64,000 bases of DNA from an uncultured Oscillospiraceae bacterium (GTDB taxonomy: Bacteria; Bacillota; Clostridia; Oscillospirales; Acutalibacteraceae): the NCBI GenBank assembly GCA_900540295.1, contig UQFM01000002.1:6780-70779 (forward strand), given 5' to 3'. A program made the translations under genes and the position numbers. Positions 33,733 through 42,956 of the stretch are shown here, in pieces (positions within the stretch are counted from its first letter, which is position 1; every line of letters begins with the position of its first letter). The notes under the pieces are model-generated. The model did no database searches, had not been told where the DNA came from, and was given only the letters and a program-made list of their open reading frames with translations.

Positions 33733-34602
33733 ATGAAATTCCAAATGAAGCTGCTGTGGAAAACCCCTTCCTTTTGGCTGATGCTGGGCTTTATGTGTCT
33801 GTTTTGTGTGGGAACCTTTTGTGCAAGCTGTCTGCCGTATTACGGCATAGAGTTTATGGCGGTTCCCGCCGCTGACCAGCTTTATATCGGCAGGGGTACG
33901 GTGAGCCAAGTCTATCTTCTTGGTGTTTTGCTGCCGCTGATTGCAGCACTGCCGTTTGCGGACTCCTACTTTTGCGAGAAGCAAAAAAACACATTGCCGA
34001 TTTTGCTGACCAAATATAAAACTGCGTCACAGTATTTCTTTTCCAAGGGTGCGGCAGTGTTTCTTTCTGCGGTATTGCTGGTGCTGGTGCCGTTTTTACT
34101 GAATATGCTTTTAAATCTGCTTGCCTTCCCGATAAGTGCAATTGCAGATTATACCAATCTGAGTACAGATCAAAGTATGTATTATGTGGAACCGTATATT
34201 ACGGTCAATGTTCTGTTTCCGCGTTTGCTGGTATTACATCCGTATCTTTACAATTTCCTGTTTTGTATTGCAATCTCTCTTTTTTCGGGATTGTTGGGCG
34301 TAACGGCATATGTGCTTTCTTATTTTGTGGCGCGAAACCGCATTTGGGCGATTGTTTCTGTGTTTATTCTCAACAATCTGCTTGCCATTGTCTCGGGAAT
34401 GTGCGAACCGAAAGCGAATTTCGCATTTTTACAATATCTGTTTGTCATAGACAGCCACGAGGGCAAAAAGCCTTGGATGTTTTTTGCGGCACTTGCCGTG
34501 CTTCTCCTTGCTGTTGCCTTGCTTTCCCGTAGGGCGATTGCCAAATTGGATAACGTTTTGTGTGATGCAGGAGCGTCAAAAAAGCTATGGAAAAGAAATT
34601 GA
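33733..34602 (+). CDS. ABC transporter permease-like membrane protein
   Basis: 289 residues with about six membrane helices; start at 33733 follows TAGGTGA. Helix 1 begins WLMLGFMCLFCVGTF, the segment ADSYFCEKQKNTLPILLTKYKT between helices 2 and 3 resembles the cytoplasmic loop of ABC-2 type permeases. No binding-protein gene adjoins, so export or self-protection rather than import is likely. Its 3' end overlaps the next permease gene by 16 bases. Confidence 0.7.
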   Translation: MKFQMKLLWKTPSFWLMLGFMCLFCVGTFCASCLPYYGIEFMAVPAADQLYIGRGTVSQVYLLGVLLPLIAALPFADSYFCEKQKNTLPILLTKYKTASQYFFSKGAAVFLSAVLLVLVPFLLNMLLNLLAFPISAIADYTNLSTDQSMYYVEPYITVNVLFPRLLVLHPYLYNFLFCIAISLFSGLLGVTAYVLSYFVARNRIWAIVSVFILNNLLAIVSGMCEPKANFAFLQYLFVIDSHEGKKPWMFFAALAVLLLAVALLSRRAIAKLDNVLCDAGASKKLWKRN

Positions 34603-35369
34603 AGAATCGGAATACCGCCGGCGTTTTTGCCGTGGCCGTGATTTATGCCGTTTTTAAAATCGGCTTGATGCACGGGGCGCCCTTTCATGGCTTTTCGGAC
34701 GTTTTTATGAATATGATTTATTCTCCCGCCTCGGTAGAGGGCGCGTTGTTGTCCTTTGTCATTGCGCTGATTTTGCCTATGGCACTGCAAATCCTGACGG
34801 CGTCCTGTGTAACGGAGGATTTGTCGGGGGCAGTTGTGTATATTCTGCCGCGTGCAGGTACGCTGCGGCGTTGGTTTTTCGGGAAGGTGCGGCAACTGCT
34901 TTCGGCATGTACGGCGGCGGTGAGCACTGTGACGCTTTGCATCGGCGGTTACAGCGCATATCGGTACGGAATGCCGTCAAAAAATGATTGGCGCATTTTG
35001 CTGACAGTTTTCGGAACGACTCTGCTGTTTTGTTTTTGCGCGGTTCTGTTCGTCAATGTTTTATCCGTTGCTGTAGCAGAAAAATGGGCGTGCTTTGCCG
35101 GACTTGCGGGAATGCTTTTGTGCGCCGCTGTAATTTATCCGACGCGCCGCTGCCTGCCCTTGCTGCTTGCCAATCCGATTTACAACTACTTTGTCTTGTG
35201 GCGGAAAAACGCATGGTTTTTCCAAATAGGCTACGATGCGGAATTTACGCAGGGTGACTTCTTACCCGTAGAAACGGCGGTGCTCCTTTTTGCGGTGTGT
35301 GCGGCGGCAGAAATCCTTATCGGTTTGGCAATACTTCGGAAAAAGGACTTTTTATCTTGTGGGAGATGA
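34587..35369 (+). CDS. Second ABC transporter permease-like membrane protein
   Basis: 260 residues, about six membrane helices. The loop VYILPRAGTLRRWFFGKVRQLL near 84-105 is the counterpart of the ABC-2 type cytoplasmic loop. It probably forms a heterodimer with the preceding membrane protein and is energised by the ATPase encoded next. The family resembles DUF2705-type proteins linked to bacteriocin-like exporters, but the match is only by general character. Confidence 0.65.
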   Translation: MEKKLKNRNTAGVFAVAVIYAVFKIGLMHGAPFHGFSDVFMNMIYSPASVEGALLSFVIALILPMALQILTASCVTEDLSGAVVYILPRAGTLRRWFFGKVRQLLSACTAAVSTVTLCIGGYSAYRYGMPSKNDWRILLTVFGTTLLFCFCAVLFVNVLSVAVAEKWACFAGLAGMLLCAAVIYPTRRCLPLLLANPIYNYFVLWRKNAWFFQIGYDAEFTQGDFLPVETAVLLFAVCAAAEILIGLAILRKKDFLSCGR

Positions 35370-35373
35370 GCAA

Positions 35374-36021
35374 ATGGACAAGCCCTATATCAAAATTGAA
35401 AACTTAACTAAGGAAATCGAATCGGAAAAGGTTTTAAATCACATATCTCTGGAAATCCCGAAACAGAGTATCATCGGCTTTGTGGGCAGAAACGGCAGCG
35501 GAAAAACCATGTTGTTTCGCGCCGTAGCGGGCTTAATTACGCCGACCGAGGGAACAATTACCATCGACGGTCAAGTGTTGGGAAAGGATATTTCTTTCCC
35601 ACCGAGTTTAGGGCTGCTGATTGAAAATATCGGACTGTGGAGCTATATGAGCGGCTTTGAATGCTTGCAGACGCTTGCCGAAATCAAAAAGCAAATTGGA
35701 AAATCGGAAATTTTGCAGACGCTTGAGCGTGTGGGACTCGACCCGAACAGCAAGAAGCGCGTGGGGAAATACTCTCTTGGTATGCGGCAGCGGCTTGTGA
35801 TTGCACAGGCAATTATGGAAAAACCCGATTTGCTGATTTTGGACGAACCGACAAACAGCTTAGATGAGGACGGCGTAGAGCTGCTAAATAAAATTCTTTT
35901 GGAGGAACGTGCGCGCGGTGCGACCGTTCTGCTGGCGAGTCACGACAAAGCGGAAATCGAAGCCATATGCGACACAACCTATAAATTGGTATCCGGAAAG
36001 GTGTGTGAGAAAAATGCGTAA
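35374..36021 (+). CDS. ABC transporter ATP-binding protein
   Basis: 215 residues from the ATG at 35374. Walker A GRNGSGKT near 37-44, signature YSLGMRQRL near 132, Walker B LLILDEPTNSLD near 151 and the switch His in LLASHDKAE near 186 are all present. GEGG-like spacing and the short length are those of exporters in the BcrA/NatA group (drug and antimicrobial-peptide export or immunity). Its 3' end overlaps the next gene by 8 bases. Confidence 0.93.
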   Translation: MDKPYIKIENLTKEIESEKVLNHISLEIPKQSIIGFVGRNGSGKTMLFRAVAGLITPTEGTITIDGQVLGKDISFPPSLGLLIENIGLWSYMSGFECLQTLAEIKKQIGKSEILQTLERVGLDPNSKKRVGKYSLGMRQRLVIAQAIMEKPDLLILDEPTNSLDEDGVELLNKILLEERARGATVLLASHDKAEIEAICDTTYKLVSGKVCEKNA

Positions 36022-36721
36022 GCTGCAAATGGCAGTAGCCGCAGTTGTGTCTGTCTCTATTCTGGTCGGTATCGGCGTGGGAATTGCCGTAAGGCGAAGC
36101 TATGTGTACACCTCGGCAACCGCAGAGGAGCGGCAGGCTTATGTACTCAGCCTGTCGCAGATGCCTTCTGCGGACACAATCGAGGATGACATCCAAACGT
36201 ATTTGGCGGACACGGATTTGATTGCAAAGGTGCGCTTTACAGGCGAACGCGCAGACCGCTATAACGCCGAATTAAGCACTGTAGAGGTGCTGGAGGTCTA
36301 TGTCGGCGATAAATCGTATGAAAATCGGACGATAGGTATGTATGAACAGTTTCGCTTTGCAGATAGAGCCGGCAGAATAGATTGTCTTTCCTGCTTTTTG
36401 CCGATGCAGGCGCAAAAGGAGTATTATGTTTTTCTGAAACGCAAAGTGTATACCGATGCATATCAGCAAAAGCTGCCTTATGAAGAATTTCGTCTGTATT
36501 GCGGGAGCTTTGGCGGATGCTTTGCGGCAGAAAATGAACCCTTGCCGTTTGTTGCGGTGGAAAATCCAACCTGGCAGAAGCTTGCCGAATACGATTTCAT
36601 CTATCGGAACACAGAAGAGTTCGACCGCTGTATGACGCAGAAAAATGCAATACTCGAGTATTTCGGCATACCGTATACATACCCGACTTATGCGGAATTG
36701 ATTGCGCACACAGGTGCATAA
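36014..36721 (+). CDS. Membrane-anchored extracytoplasmic protein of the ABC module
   Basis: 235 residues. One N-terminal helix (about 5-26) followed by an outside domain with VEVLEVYVGD, IGMYEQFRF and two cysteine pairs. No family recognised. Because it overlaps the ATPase gene and is followed by the operon terminator, it is the last member of the secreted-protein/ABC module and may be an accessory or immunity protein. Confidence 0.6.
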   Translation: MRKLQMAVAAVVSVSILVGIGVGIAVRRSYVYTSATAEERQAYVLSLSQMPSADTIEDDIQTYLADTDLIAKVRFTGERADRYNAELSTVEVLEVYVGDKSYENRTIGMYEQFRFADRAGRIDCLSCFLPMQAQKEYYVFLKRKVYTDAYQQKLPYEEFRLYCGSFGGCFAAENEPLPFVAVENPTWQKLAEYDFIYRNTEEFDRCMTQKNAILEYFGIPYTYPTYAELIAHTGA

Positions 36722-36739
36722 GCCCGTTTCATCCGTTTT

Positions 36740-36780
36740 TTCACCCCGTTCGGAATTTTTGCCGAATGGGGTGAAATTGT
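36740..36780 (+). terminator. Terminator of the secreted-protein/ABC module
   Basis: TTCACCCCGTTCGG pairs with CCGAATGGGGTGAA (one mismatch) around an AATTTTTG loop; followed by ATTGTTG. Confidence 0.75.
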
Positions 36781-36784
36781 TGTA

Positions 36785-36813
36785 TTGCCAAAATCGGAAG
36801 ATTGCGGTATGAT
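36785..36813 (+). promoter_or_regulatory. Promoter of the second GPH transporter operon
   Basis: TTGCCA (36785-36790), 17 bases, TATGAT (36808-36813), just after the preceding terminator and upstream of a small gene and the transporter. Confidence 0.75.
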
Positions 36814-36853
36814 ATATTTGTATAAATATTTTCTGTCGGAGGTGACCCGATTG

Positions 36854-36973
36854 ATGAAAACGCTGAAAACCGTATTCACTGTGCTTGCGGCGGCAGTTTC
36901 CTTTTTTACAACCGTGCTTTGCATGCGCGATGTTTTGGCGGCACGCGACGATTTGCAGAAAGAAAGCCGCTGA
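36854..36973 (+). CDS. Small single-helix membrane protein
   Basis: 39 residues, start supported by GGAGGTG 8 bases upstream. One hydrophobic segment (TVFTVLAAAVSFFTTVLCM) with a charged C-terminus. It is the first reading frame of the promoter at 36785 and lies 61 bases before a GPH transporter. Unknown function; it may be a small transporter regulator or just a leader peptide. Confidence 0.5.
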   Translation: MKTLKTVFTVLAAAVSFFTTVLCMRDVLAARDDLQKESR

Positions 36974-37034
36974 TATTTGGCGGCATAGCAGACGGAAGCG
37001 ATGATAAGAGAAAGAAAAGCGAAAGGGGAAACCT

Positions 37035-38564
37035 ATGGCAAATAAAATCACGGAATTTTTAGACAGTAAAATTGTAAAAAAGGACGTCGGCGAGGAAACT
37101 TTTCTTACCTGGCGCGAAAACATTTCCTATGCGCTCGGACGCGGCGCGCAGGGCATGTTTACCTCGATGACAGGCTCGAAGTATTTAAACTACTTTTTAA
37201 CCAATATCCTTTTGGAACGGTTTGCAACACCGGAGCGACCGGGCAGGCCGATGGAAATTGCATCAAAAATCCGTTTCTTCTGCGGCATTTTCGATGCAAT
37301 TAACGACCCGATTATGGGCATTATCGTGGACAAAACCCGCACCAAAGAGGGGCAGATGCGTCCCTATATCCGCATTGCGCCGTGGCTTGTCGCTGCCGTA
37401 ATGCTCCTGTTCTTTTTGGGTATCCCGGGCGGTATGCCCGACTGGGCATGTATTGCATGGACCGTCTTTTTGTTTGTCGGCTTAGATGTCACCTACACCG
37501 CGTTCGACATTCCCATGGGCGCGCTTGCTTTTGCGATTACGCCGAACGGCATTGAACGCACAAAATTGTATGGTATCAGCTCCATTGTCCGCTCTATTTC
37601 GGGCGCATTGCCCGGGCTGTTTGTCGCCTGCGCGGGGTGGCTGCCGTATTTCAGCACGCACACCTCAAAGGCATATTTGACAGGCGCGGTGGTTTCCGCA
37701 GTCGGGATTCTCGGCTTTACCCGCATCACCTACAAAAACACCACCGAACGTACCGTACATCACGAAGAAGCGCCGTCCGTCAAGGACTGCTTTTCTTTGC
37801 TGTTCCGCAACAGACCGCTGTTGATGCTGTTTCTTGCCAATCTGTTTTTCCTGCTTGTTAAGGTGGCAAATCAGGTTTCGTTTTATTTTGTTGCGGACTT
37901 AATGTTTACTACAAAATACAACGTGTTTATTGATGTTATCACCTTTCCAGCGTTCCTGCTGGCAGGTATCGGCGTGCCGAAGCTGATGGAAAAACTCGGT
38001 ACACGCGCCGATCCGCGTAAATTCTACCGTATTTGCTGTGTGGCGGCGATTGCGGGGCATGTGCTGTTTACCTTAGTCTGCTACGACGGATTTTTGCAAA
38101 AAGACCCGGGCACGGTTATCTCTCTGCCTATGGGCATTTTGACCGTGCTGTTTACAGGTCTTACCACCATTCCGCTGGAATGCAAGAATCTGATGCAAAA
38201 GGAAATGGAAGCGGAAACCGTCGATTATATTGAATGGAAAACAGGTACGCGCGTGGAAGGCATTATGCTGTCCATTATGTCGTTTACAGGCAAAATTGAA
38301 AATTCCGTTTCCTCTTCCATCGGTTTTGCCGTACTTGCTTATACAGGCTATATTGCGCATACCGAAGGGTCTTTGATTCAGAATGCCGCGACCAATCAGG
38401 CGCTGTTCTTTATGACAACGCTTCTGCCCGCAGTCGGATATTTGCTGATGCTGATTCCGATGGCGTTCTACAACATTTCGGGCAAGAGCCACCGCATGAT
38501 GATTGAAGAGCTGAAGGCGCGCCATGAAGCACAAGAAACCGCGCCGTCCGCAATCGGGGAATAA
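37035..38564 (+). CDS. GPH-family sugar:cation symporter (second)
   Basis: 509 residues, about 12 helices. Conserved loop DAINDPIMGIIVDKTRTKEGQMRP near 91-114 and YIEWKTGTRVEGIM near 398-411 mark the GPH family. GGGGAAA ribosome site. It differs considerably from the transporter at 27002, so it is not a recent duplicate. It is followed after 3 bases by a metallophosphoesterase, repeating the transporter-phosphoesterase pairing of the first cluster. Nearby GH35, GH29 and sialidase-like genes suggest imported host-type glycans. Confidence 0.9.
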   Translation: MANKITEFLDSKIVKKDVGEETFLTWRENISYALGRGAQGMFTSMTGSKYLNYFLTNILLERFATPERPGRPMEIASKIRFFCGIFDAINDPIMGIIVDKTRTKEGQMRPYIRIAPWLVAAVMLLFFLGIPGGMPDWACIAWTVFLFVGLDVTYTAFDIPMGALAFAITPNGIERTKLYGISSIVRSISGALPGLFVACAGWLPYFSTHTSKAYLTGAVVSAVGILGFTRITYKNTTERTVHHEEAPSVKDCFSLLFRNRPLLMLFLANLFFLLVKVANQVSFYFVADLMFTTKYNVFIDVITFPAFLLAGIGVPKLMEKLGTRADPRKFYRICCVAAIAGHVLFTLVCYDGFLQKDPGTVISLPMGILTVLFTGLTTIPLECKNLMQKEMEAETVDYIEWKTGTRVEGIMLSIMSFTGKIENSVSSSIGFAVLAYTGYIAHTEGSLIQNAATNQALFFMTTLLPAVGYLLMLIPMAFYNISGKSHRMMIEELKARHEAQETAPSAIGE

Positions 38565-38567
38565 CCT

Positions 38568-39995
38568 ATGGCGCTGCTGAAACTGACCGTCATTGCCGAT
38601 ACCCATTATTACGACGATTCGCTCGGCACAGCGGGCGGGGCATACGAACTGCGCAGTGCTTCCGACCAAAAATGTCTAGCCGAAACCGACGCAATCCTTT
38701 CTGCGGCATTTCAAACAATCGCCGAGAGCGACTGCGACGCCGTTTTGCTTGCAGGGGATTTGACCAACGACGGCGAACGGATTTGCCATGAAAAAATGCG
38801 CGAAAAGCTGTACCGACTGCAAAAGCACAAACGGGTATTTGTAACCACGGCGACGCACGACTGGTGCTGTGACGGCAATCCGCGCCGATTCGCGGGAGAC
38901 TGTGTATATACGGATGTGGAAACCGTACCGCATGAAGAATTATATGATTTTTACGATGACTTCGGGACTGCCGCCGCGCGCGATAAATTCATGACGCATC
39001 TCGGCACAGCGTCTTATCTTGCGGATTTGTCGGAGGATGTGGTTTTGCTCGCGCTCAACGACGACCAGAACGGCAAGGGCAAAGCAGGATATAAGGCGGA
39101 TCATTTGCAGTGGATTTTAGAAACGGTTCGCCGTGAAACTGCGGCAGGCAAAACGGTCATCGGTATGCAGCACCATTTGCTGTATCCGCATTTGTCGCCG
39201 CTGGTGACAAACGGCTGTTGCTGCGGTGACCGAGACGAACTGTCGGAACAGCTTTGCAACGCGGGACTTCGCCTGATGTTTGTCGGGCATTCGCATATCC
39301 AGCGCATAGACCGCTATGTCTCCGAAAACGGAAACGAACTGATAGAAGTCAATGTCGGTTCGCTGTGCGGGTATCCTGCGCCGATGGTGCAGGCGGAAAT
39401 CACCGCGGACGAGATTCGCATACACACCGATTTTTTGAAGAGCTTTTCCTATAACGGCAAAACGGTAGATGCGCAAAGCTATCTGCGCGCGCACGCGGTG
39501 CATCTCATCGGCGGAGTTTTGGATACGCTCGCCTGCGGTGACAGACAGGCAATGGCGAAAAAACTCGATTCCTTCGGCATGCCTGATGCACAAAAAATTG
39601 CTGAAAGTTACGGCGGTATTTTACAGTTTGCCGCACGGAAAATTTTAACGCTGACTGTCGGAAAAGTCTATCGGATTTTACGCTGTCTGCCTGTGAAAAC
39701 GGGTTTTTCCGCGCAGGATATAGAGGCGATGCGCAATGTGCCTTTGACAGATATTGCAAATGATTTGCTGTTGGCGGCGCTTTCTGGCGAACCCGCAGGC
39801 GCACAGAAACCGTCTGCTTACACAAATATTCTGCGTGCGGCGGGTGAATTGCCTCTGAAAATGTTGCTTGCCTTTCACATAGACAGTGAAAAAGCACAGG
39901 CATTTTGCACGGAACTGTGCAACCTCATAACCGAGCTTTGCACAGGCGGTGCTTTAGATAATCATACGCTGAAAATTTCGAGGAAAAACCGATGA
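38568..39995 (+). CDS. Cytoplasmic metallophosphoesterase
   Basis: 475 residues, no signal peptide. Calcineurin-like ligands: VIADTHYY, LLAGDLTNDGE, the GNHD-equivalent TATHDW, GMQHHLLYPH and FVGHSHIQR. The replacement of GNHD by ATHD is unusual but keeps His-Asp. A helical C-terminal region of about 150 residues follows the phosphatase fold. Its stop overlaps the flavodoxin start (ATGA). Partner of the GPH symporter encoded 3 bases upstream; a phosphorylated or phosphodiester-containing sugar could be the substrate. Confidence 0.87.
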   Translation: MALLKLTVIADTHYYDDSLGTAGGAYELRSASDQKCLAETDAILSAAFQTIAESDCDAVLLAGDLTNDGERICHEKMREKLYRLQKHKRVFVTTATHDWCCDGNPRRFAGDCVYTDVETVPHEELYDFYDDFGTAAARDKFMTHLGTASYLADLSEDVVLLALNDDQNGKGKAGYKADHLQWILETVRRETAAGKTVIGMQHHLLYPHLSPLVTNGCCCGDRDELSEQLCNAGLRLMFVGHSHIQRIDRYVSENGNELIEVNVGSLCGYPAPMVQAEITADEIRIHTDFLKSFSYNGKTVDAQSYLRAHAVHLIGGVLDTLACGDRQAMAKKLDSFGMPDAQKIAESYGGILQFAARKILTLTVGKVYRILRCLPVKTGFSAQDIEAMRNVPLTDIANDLLLAALSGEPAGAQKPSAYTNILRAAGELPLKMLLAFHIDSEKAQAFCTELCNLITELCTGGALDNHTLKISRKNR

Positions 39996-40474
39996 AAACA
40001 CTGATTTTATATGCGACAAGACACGGTTCCACGGCAGAGGCGGCACGGCGGATTGCCGCGCGTATGCCAAACTCCGATGTGAAAAATATCAAAACGGATG
40101 CGTTTCGGCTTGCAGACTATGACCGAATTTTGATTGGCAGCTATATTCGCATGGGCATGTTTGACCGAAAAATCCGTGCGTTGCTGTTAAAAGAAATTGC
40201 CGTTCTGCGTGAAAAGATATTCGGCATTTTTGTGTGCTGTTGTTTCACGGAGAATGCGCAGACATATTTTCAAAACAATGTGCCGCCCCAGCTTTTGGAG
40301 ACGGTACAGGCGACTGCGGCGCTCGGCGGTGAGCTGGACCGTAAAAAACTGCACGGCATGGATAAATATGTGGCGAATATGGTGCTGAAAGCCGACCATG
40401 CGCGCGGAATTTTGCACACGTTTACGCTGAAAGAAGAAAATATAGAAGCATTTGTAAACAAGATGCAGATGTAA
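39992..40474 (+). CDS. Flavodoxin-domain protein
   Basis: 160 residues. The FMN phosphate-binding loop YATRHGSTAEAA (8-19) and IGSYIRMGMFD near 50 are those of the flavodoxin/protoporphyrinogen oxidase HemG-like group. It is a cytoplasmic FMN electron carrier. Overlaps the phosphoesterase gene by 4 bases and ends just before a strong terminator, so it closes the second GPH operon. Confidence 0.85.
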   Translation: MKTLILYATRHGSTAEAARRIAARMPNSDVKNIKTDAFRLADYDRILIGSYIRMGMFDRKIRALLLKEIAVLREKIFGIFVCCCFTENAQTYFQNNVPPQLLETVQATAALGGELDRKKLHGMDKYVANMVLKADHARGILHTFTLKEENIEAFVNKMQM

Positions 40475-40508
40475 GCTGAGGAAAGCCGACCCTGATATGT
40501 TAAAAGTG

Positions 40509-40555
40509 ACCCCCGATAAAGAGAATGCGAAACGGCTTCTCTTTATCGGGGGTCG
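40509..40555. terminator. Strong terminator hairpin between convergent genes
   Basis: Perfect 18-bp inverted repeat GACCCCCGATAAAGAGAA / TTCTCTTTATCGGGGGTC with an 11-base loop, between the flavodoxin (+) and YdcF (-) genes. T content is modest on either side. Confidence 0.85.
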
Positions 40556-40582
40556 TAATTATTGTCTGTTCTGTAATTTTCT

Positions 40583-41368
40583 TTACTTACCGAAAAAATA
40601 TCCAATCACGGTAAACCATTCGCGGACGATAAAAGTGGGCAGGGAAAATGTGCCCGAATGCGCACAGACCTTATAGGTCGAAAGCCCGCATTTTTCGGCA
40701 AGCAGACCTGCGCGGAATTGGTGAAAGTCCGTGGTAATCAGCACCACGGTGCCGCCCAAATTCTGCGCCTCTAAAATTTCCTTGGAAAACTGCATGTTTT
40801 CGGCGGTAGTGGTAGATTTATCCTCTTTATACAGCCGTTCGGGTGCAATGCCTTTTTGTGTGAGCGCAATATACATCGCTTCCGCCTCGGACAGATTTTC
40901 ACCGTCGCCCTTGCCGCCCGATAAAATGCACTTTGCCTGCGGATTTTCTGTCAGATATTCAAACGCCGCGTCAATGCGCTTTTGCAGCATTCGGCTCGGT
41001 TTATCGCCGTCCACCGCACAGCCGAGCACAATCGCCGTTGTATTTTCGGGGATGCTCTGCGAAGCGGAAAAGCCGTACACCACAAGCGCCGTTACGGCAG
41101 ATACATACACAAAAACGGCAATCAGAAATACCGAAACTGCCGCAAGCAGAATTTTGCCGCGTTTTTGTGTGCACAGATGTGCAATTTTTGCTTTTACACG
41201 CGGGAAAAACAGCGAAAGCAAAAAGACGAGCAAACCCAAAGCCATGCCGACCGCGGAGCCGCTGTTAAACACAAACGAAGCAAGCGGCGAAAACAAAAGC
41301 ACAATCGCCGCGCCGAAAAGCATACCGAAAATCTGCCCGACAGACGGGCGTTTTTTTGTGGTTGACAT
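40583..41368 (-). CDS. YdcF family membrane protein (DUF218)
   Basis: 261 residues from the ATG at 41368, supported by GGAG upstream. Three N-terminal membrane helices, then the DUF218 domain: AIVLGCAVDGDKPS, CILSGGKG, EAEAMYIAL, EDKSTTTAENM and TTDFHQFRA. Proteins of this type (YdcF, SanA, ElyC) act in envelope processes; ElyC concerns lipid II carrier metabolism. Exact role unknown. Confidence 0.88.
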   Translation of the reverse strand: MSTTKKRPSVGQIFGMLFGAAIVLLFSPLASFVFNSGSAVGMALGLLVFLLSLFFPRVKAKIAHLCTQKRGKILLAAVSVFLIAVFVYVSAVTALVVYGFSASQSIPENTTAIVLGCAVDGDKPSRMLQKRIDAAFEYLTENPQAKCILSGGKGDGENLSEAEAMYIALTQKGIAPERLYKEDKSTTTAENMQFSKEILEAQNLGGTVVLITTDFHQFRAGLLAEKCGLSTYKVCAHSGTFSLPTFIVREWFTVIGYFFGK

Positions 41369-41508
41369 CGATGCATCTCCTTTTTGTTTCGTACCCGTCT
41401 TGATAAAACAGGAATTTTTTTTGCTCGGCGCTTTACTTACCCGCAATTGATTTGCGAATGCCGTGGCAATAACCGATGACGCGTTCCGCGATGTTCATCA
41501 GATTCCAC

Positions 41509-41576
41509 GGGCGCGCAATGCACGCTCCTACGGGGTTGGCACAGATTTGTCATTCTGAGCCGATAGGCGAAGAATC
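41509..41576. repeat. GGGCG hairpin and CATTCTGAGC palindrome
   Basis: GGGCGCGCAATGCACGCTCCTACG (hairpin family with one arm mismatch, 41509 on) and CATTCTGAGC-CGATAG-GCGAAGAATC (41551-41576), in the gap between YdcF and the sialidase-like gene. No other feature was seen. Confidence 0.7.
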
Positions 41577-41596
41577 TCCCGCAGAATGAAGTGAAG

Positions 41597-42883
41597 TTAC
41601 AGCAATTTTTCAACATCCGCAAGGCGGATGCGTTTGGAAATGATATACGTTTTGCGCACCTGCTTGCCCTTGTCAGTTTTATATGTACCGTCCTCTTTTT
41701 TCTCCGCGGAGAAAATGCCGTACGAGGCGGTCACAACCGTCCCGTCGGAGAGCACAACATTGCCGCAGTAGCCTGTGTCCGCATTGGCGGTTACGCTCGG
41801 GGCGTTTTGGAAATCCAAATAGGTATGTGCAATTTTGATGCGGTACTGCCCCTCTCTGCCGTTTTTCAAATCGGCATATGTGCCGACCCAAGCAATCCAG
41901 CCCTCGGAATACCACTTCATGGACTTTTTCTCGAAATGACTTTCCCACTTTGCTTTATCGCGTTCGATGGAACGGAAGGTAATAAACAGACGACCGTCGG
42001 GCAGCCACTCTGCGTGATGGCGTTCGCCGTTCAGCGCGGCGGGTGCTTCGACGGGCTTCGACCAGGTTTTGCCCTCATCTTTTGAAAAACTCAATAGCGA
42101 ATTGATTTTTTTAGAATTACTGCGGGTAATGAGCATCAATTCGTCTCCTTGTCCGCCGTCCGAGCGCACACACTCCACTTCGCACATGTTGGAGTGCTTT
42201 TCCATACCGCGGTAGGCGGAAAAATACGGCGTAGGTCTTGACCAGTGCATATTGCCTGCATCGTCAAACGTTAAAATTGTTTTGTAATTTACAAAATTTC
42301 GCTCATGGAACAGCCCCATCCACTTGTCCGCAAATTTTCCGTTTTCTTTTAAGCGCGTCAGCGAGCTCATCGGTACAATCGGAAGGCAGGAAAAAACAGG
42401 GTCGTTTTTTCCGTAAAACAACTGATATTCGCTCCATGTTTTGCCCTCATCCGAGGAAACGGAACAATTGAAGCCGCCGGGCGTCGGCAAATTCGGCCAT
42501 TTCGGATTGCCGCAAATGAGAATCAGCTTGTCGTCCCAATCGTGCTCGGAAAATTCCAAACGGTAGACTGTCGGTGTTTCCAGCGAGGTTTCCCAGCTTT
42601 TCGGCGGATTTTCGATGGCGTCGGAATAACTTCTGCCGCCGTCATGACTGATGCGCGACAGCGTTTTGCCCTTACCGTGTCCTTCGGGGAAGAATGTTAA
42701 AATCGATTCGTCATTTAAAAGTACGGAATCGGGATGACCTAAATACCCTTGCCCCGCATCCACCGTAGTTTGCGTGAACAGTTCCGAAAGGGCATCGTCT
42801 GCGCCGTCGGGACGCACGCTCAAATCGATTTGCGGAATGGTATAAGCCTTGCCGGGGGTACGGTATTTGCTGTTCCAAAACAT
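41597..42883 (-). CDS. Sialidase superfamily protein (BNR repeats)
   Basis: 428 residues, no signal peptide. Three Asp-box motifs are visible: SHDGGRSYS near 81, SSDEGKTWS near 143 and SKDEGKTWS near 268, plus a further degenerate blade, so a six-bladed beta-propeller is expected. Propellers of this type include GH33 sialidases and other exo-glycosidases; the catalytic Arg triad cannot be assigned with certainty. It sits next to a GH35 beta-galactosidase, consistent with host glycan breakdown in the cytoplasm. Confidence 0.75.
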   Translation of the reverse strand: MFWNSKYRTPGKAYTIPQIDLSVRPDGADDALSELFTQTTVDAGQGYLGHPDSVLLNDESILTFFPEGHGKGKTLSRISHDGGRSYSDAIENPPKSWETSLETPTVYRLEFSEHDWDDKLILICGNPKWPNLPTPGGFNCSVSSDEGKTWSEYQLFYGKNDPVFSCLPIVPMSSLTRLKENGKFADKWMGLFHERNFVNYKTILTFDDAGNMHWSRPTPYFSAYRGMEKHSNMCEVECVRSDGGQGDELMLITRSNSKKINSLLSFSKDEGKTWSKPVEAPAALNGERHHAEWLPDGRLFITFRSIERDKAKWESHFEKKSMKWYSEGWIAWVGTYADLKNGREGQYRIKIAHTYLDFQNAPSVTANADTGYCGNVVLSDGTVVTASYGIFSAEKKEDGTYKTDKGKQVRKTYIISKRIRLADVEKLL

Positions 42884-42956
42884 AGCTGTTGCCTCCGTTT
42901 ATAAAGAAAAATATTTTTAAACTGTGAAACAGGAAAGTCTTTTACGGGTTTTTAAG

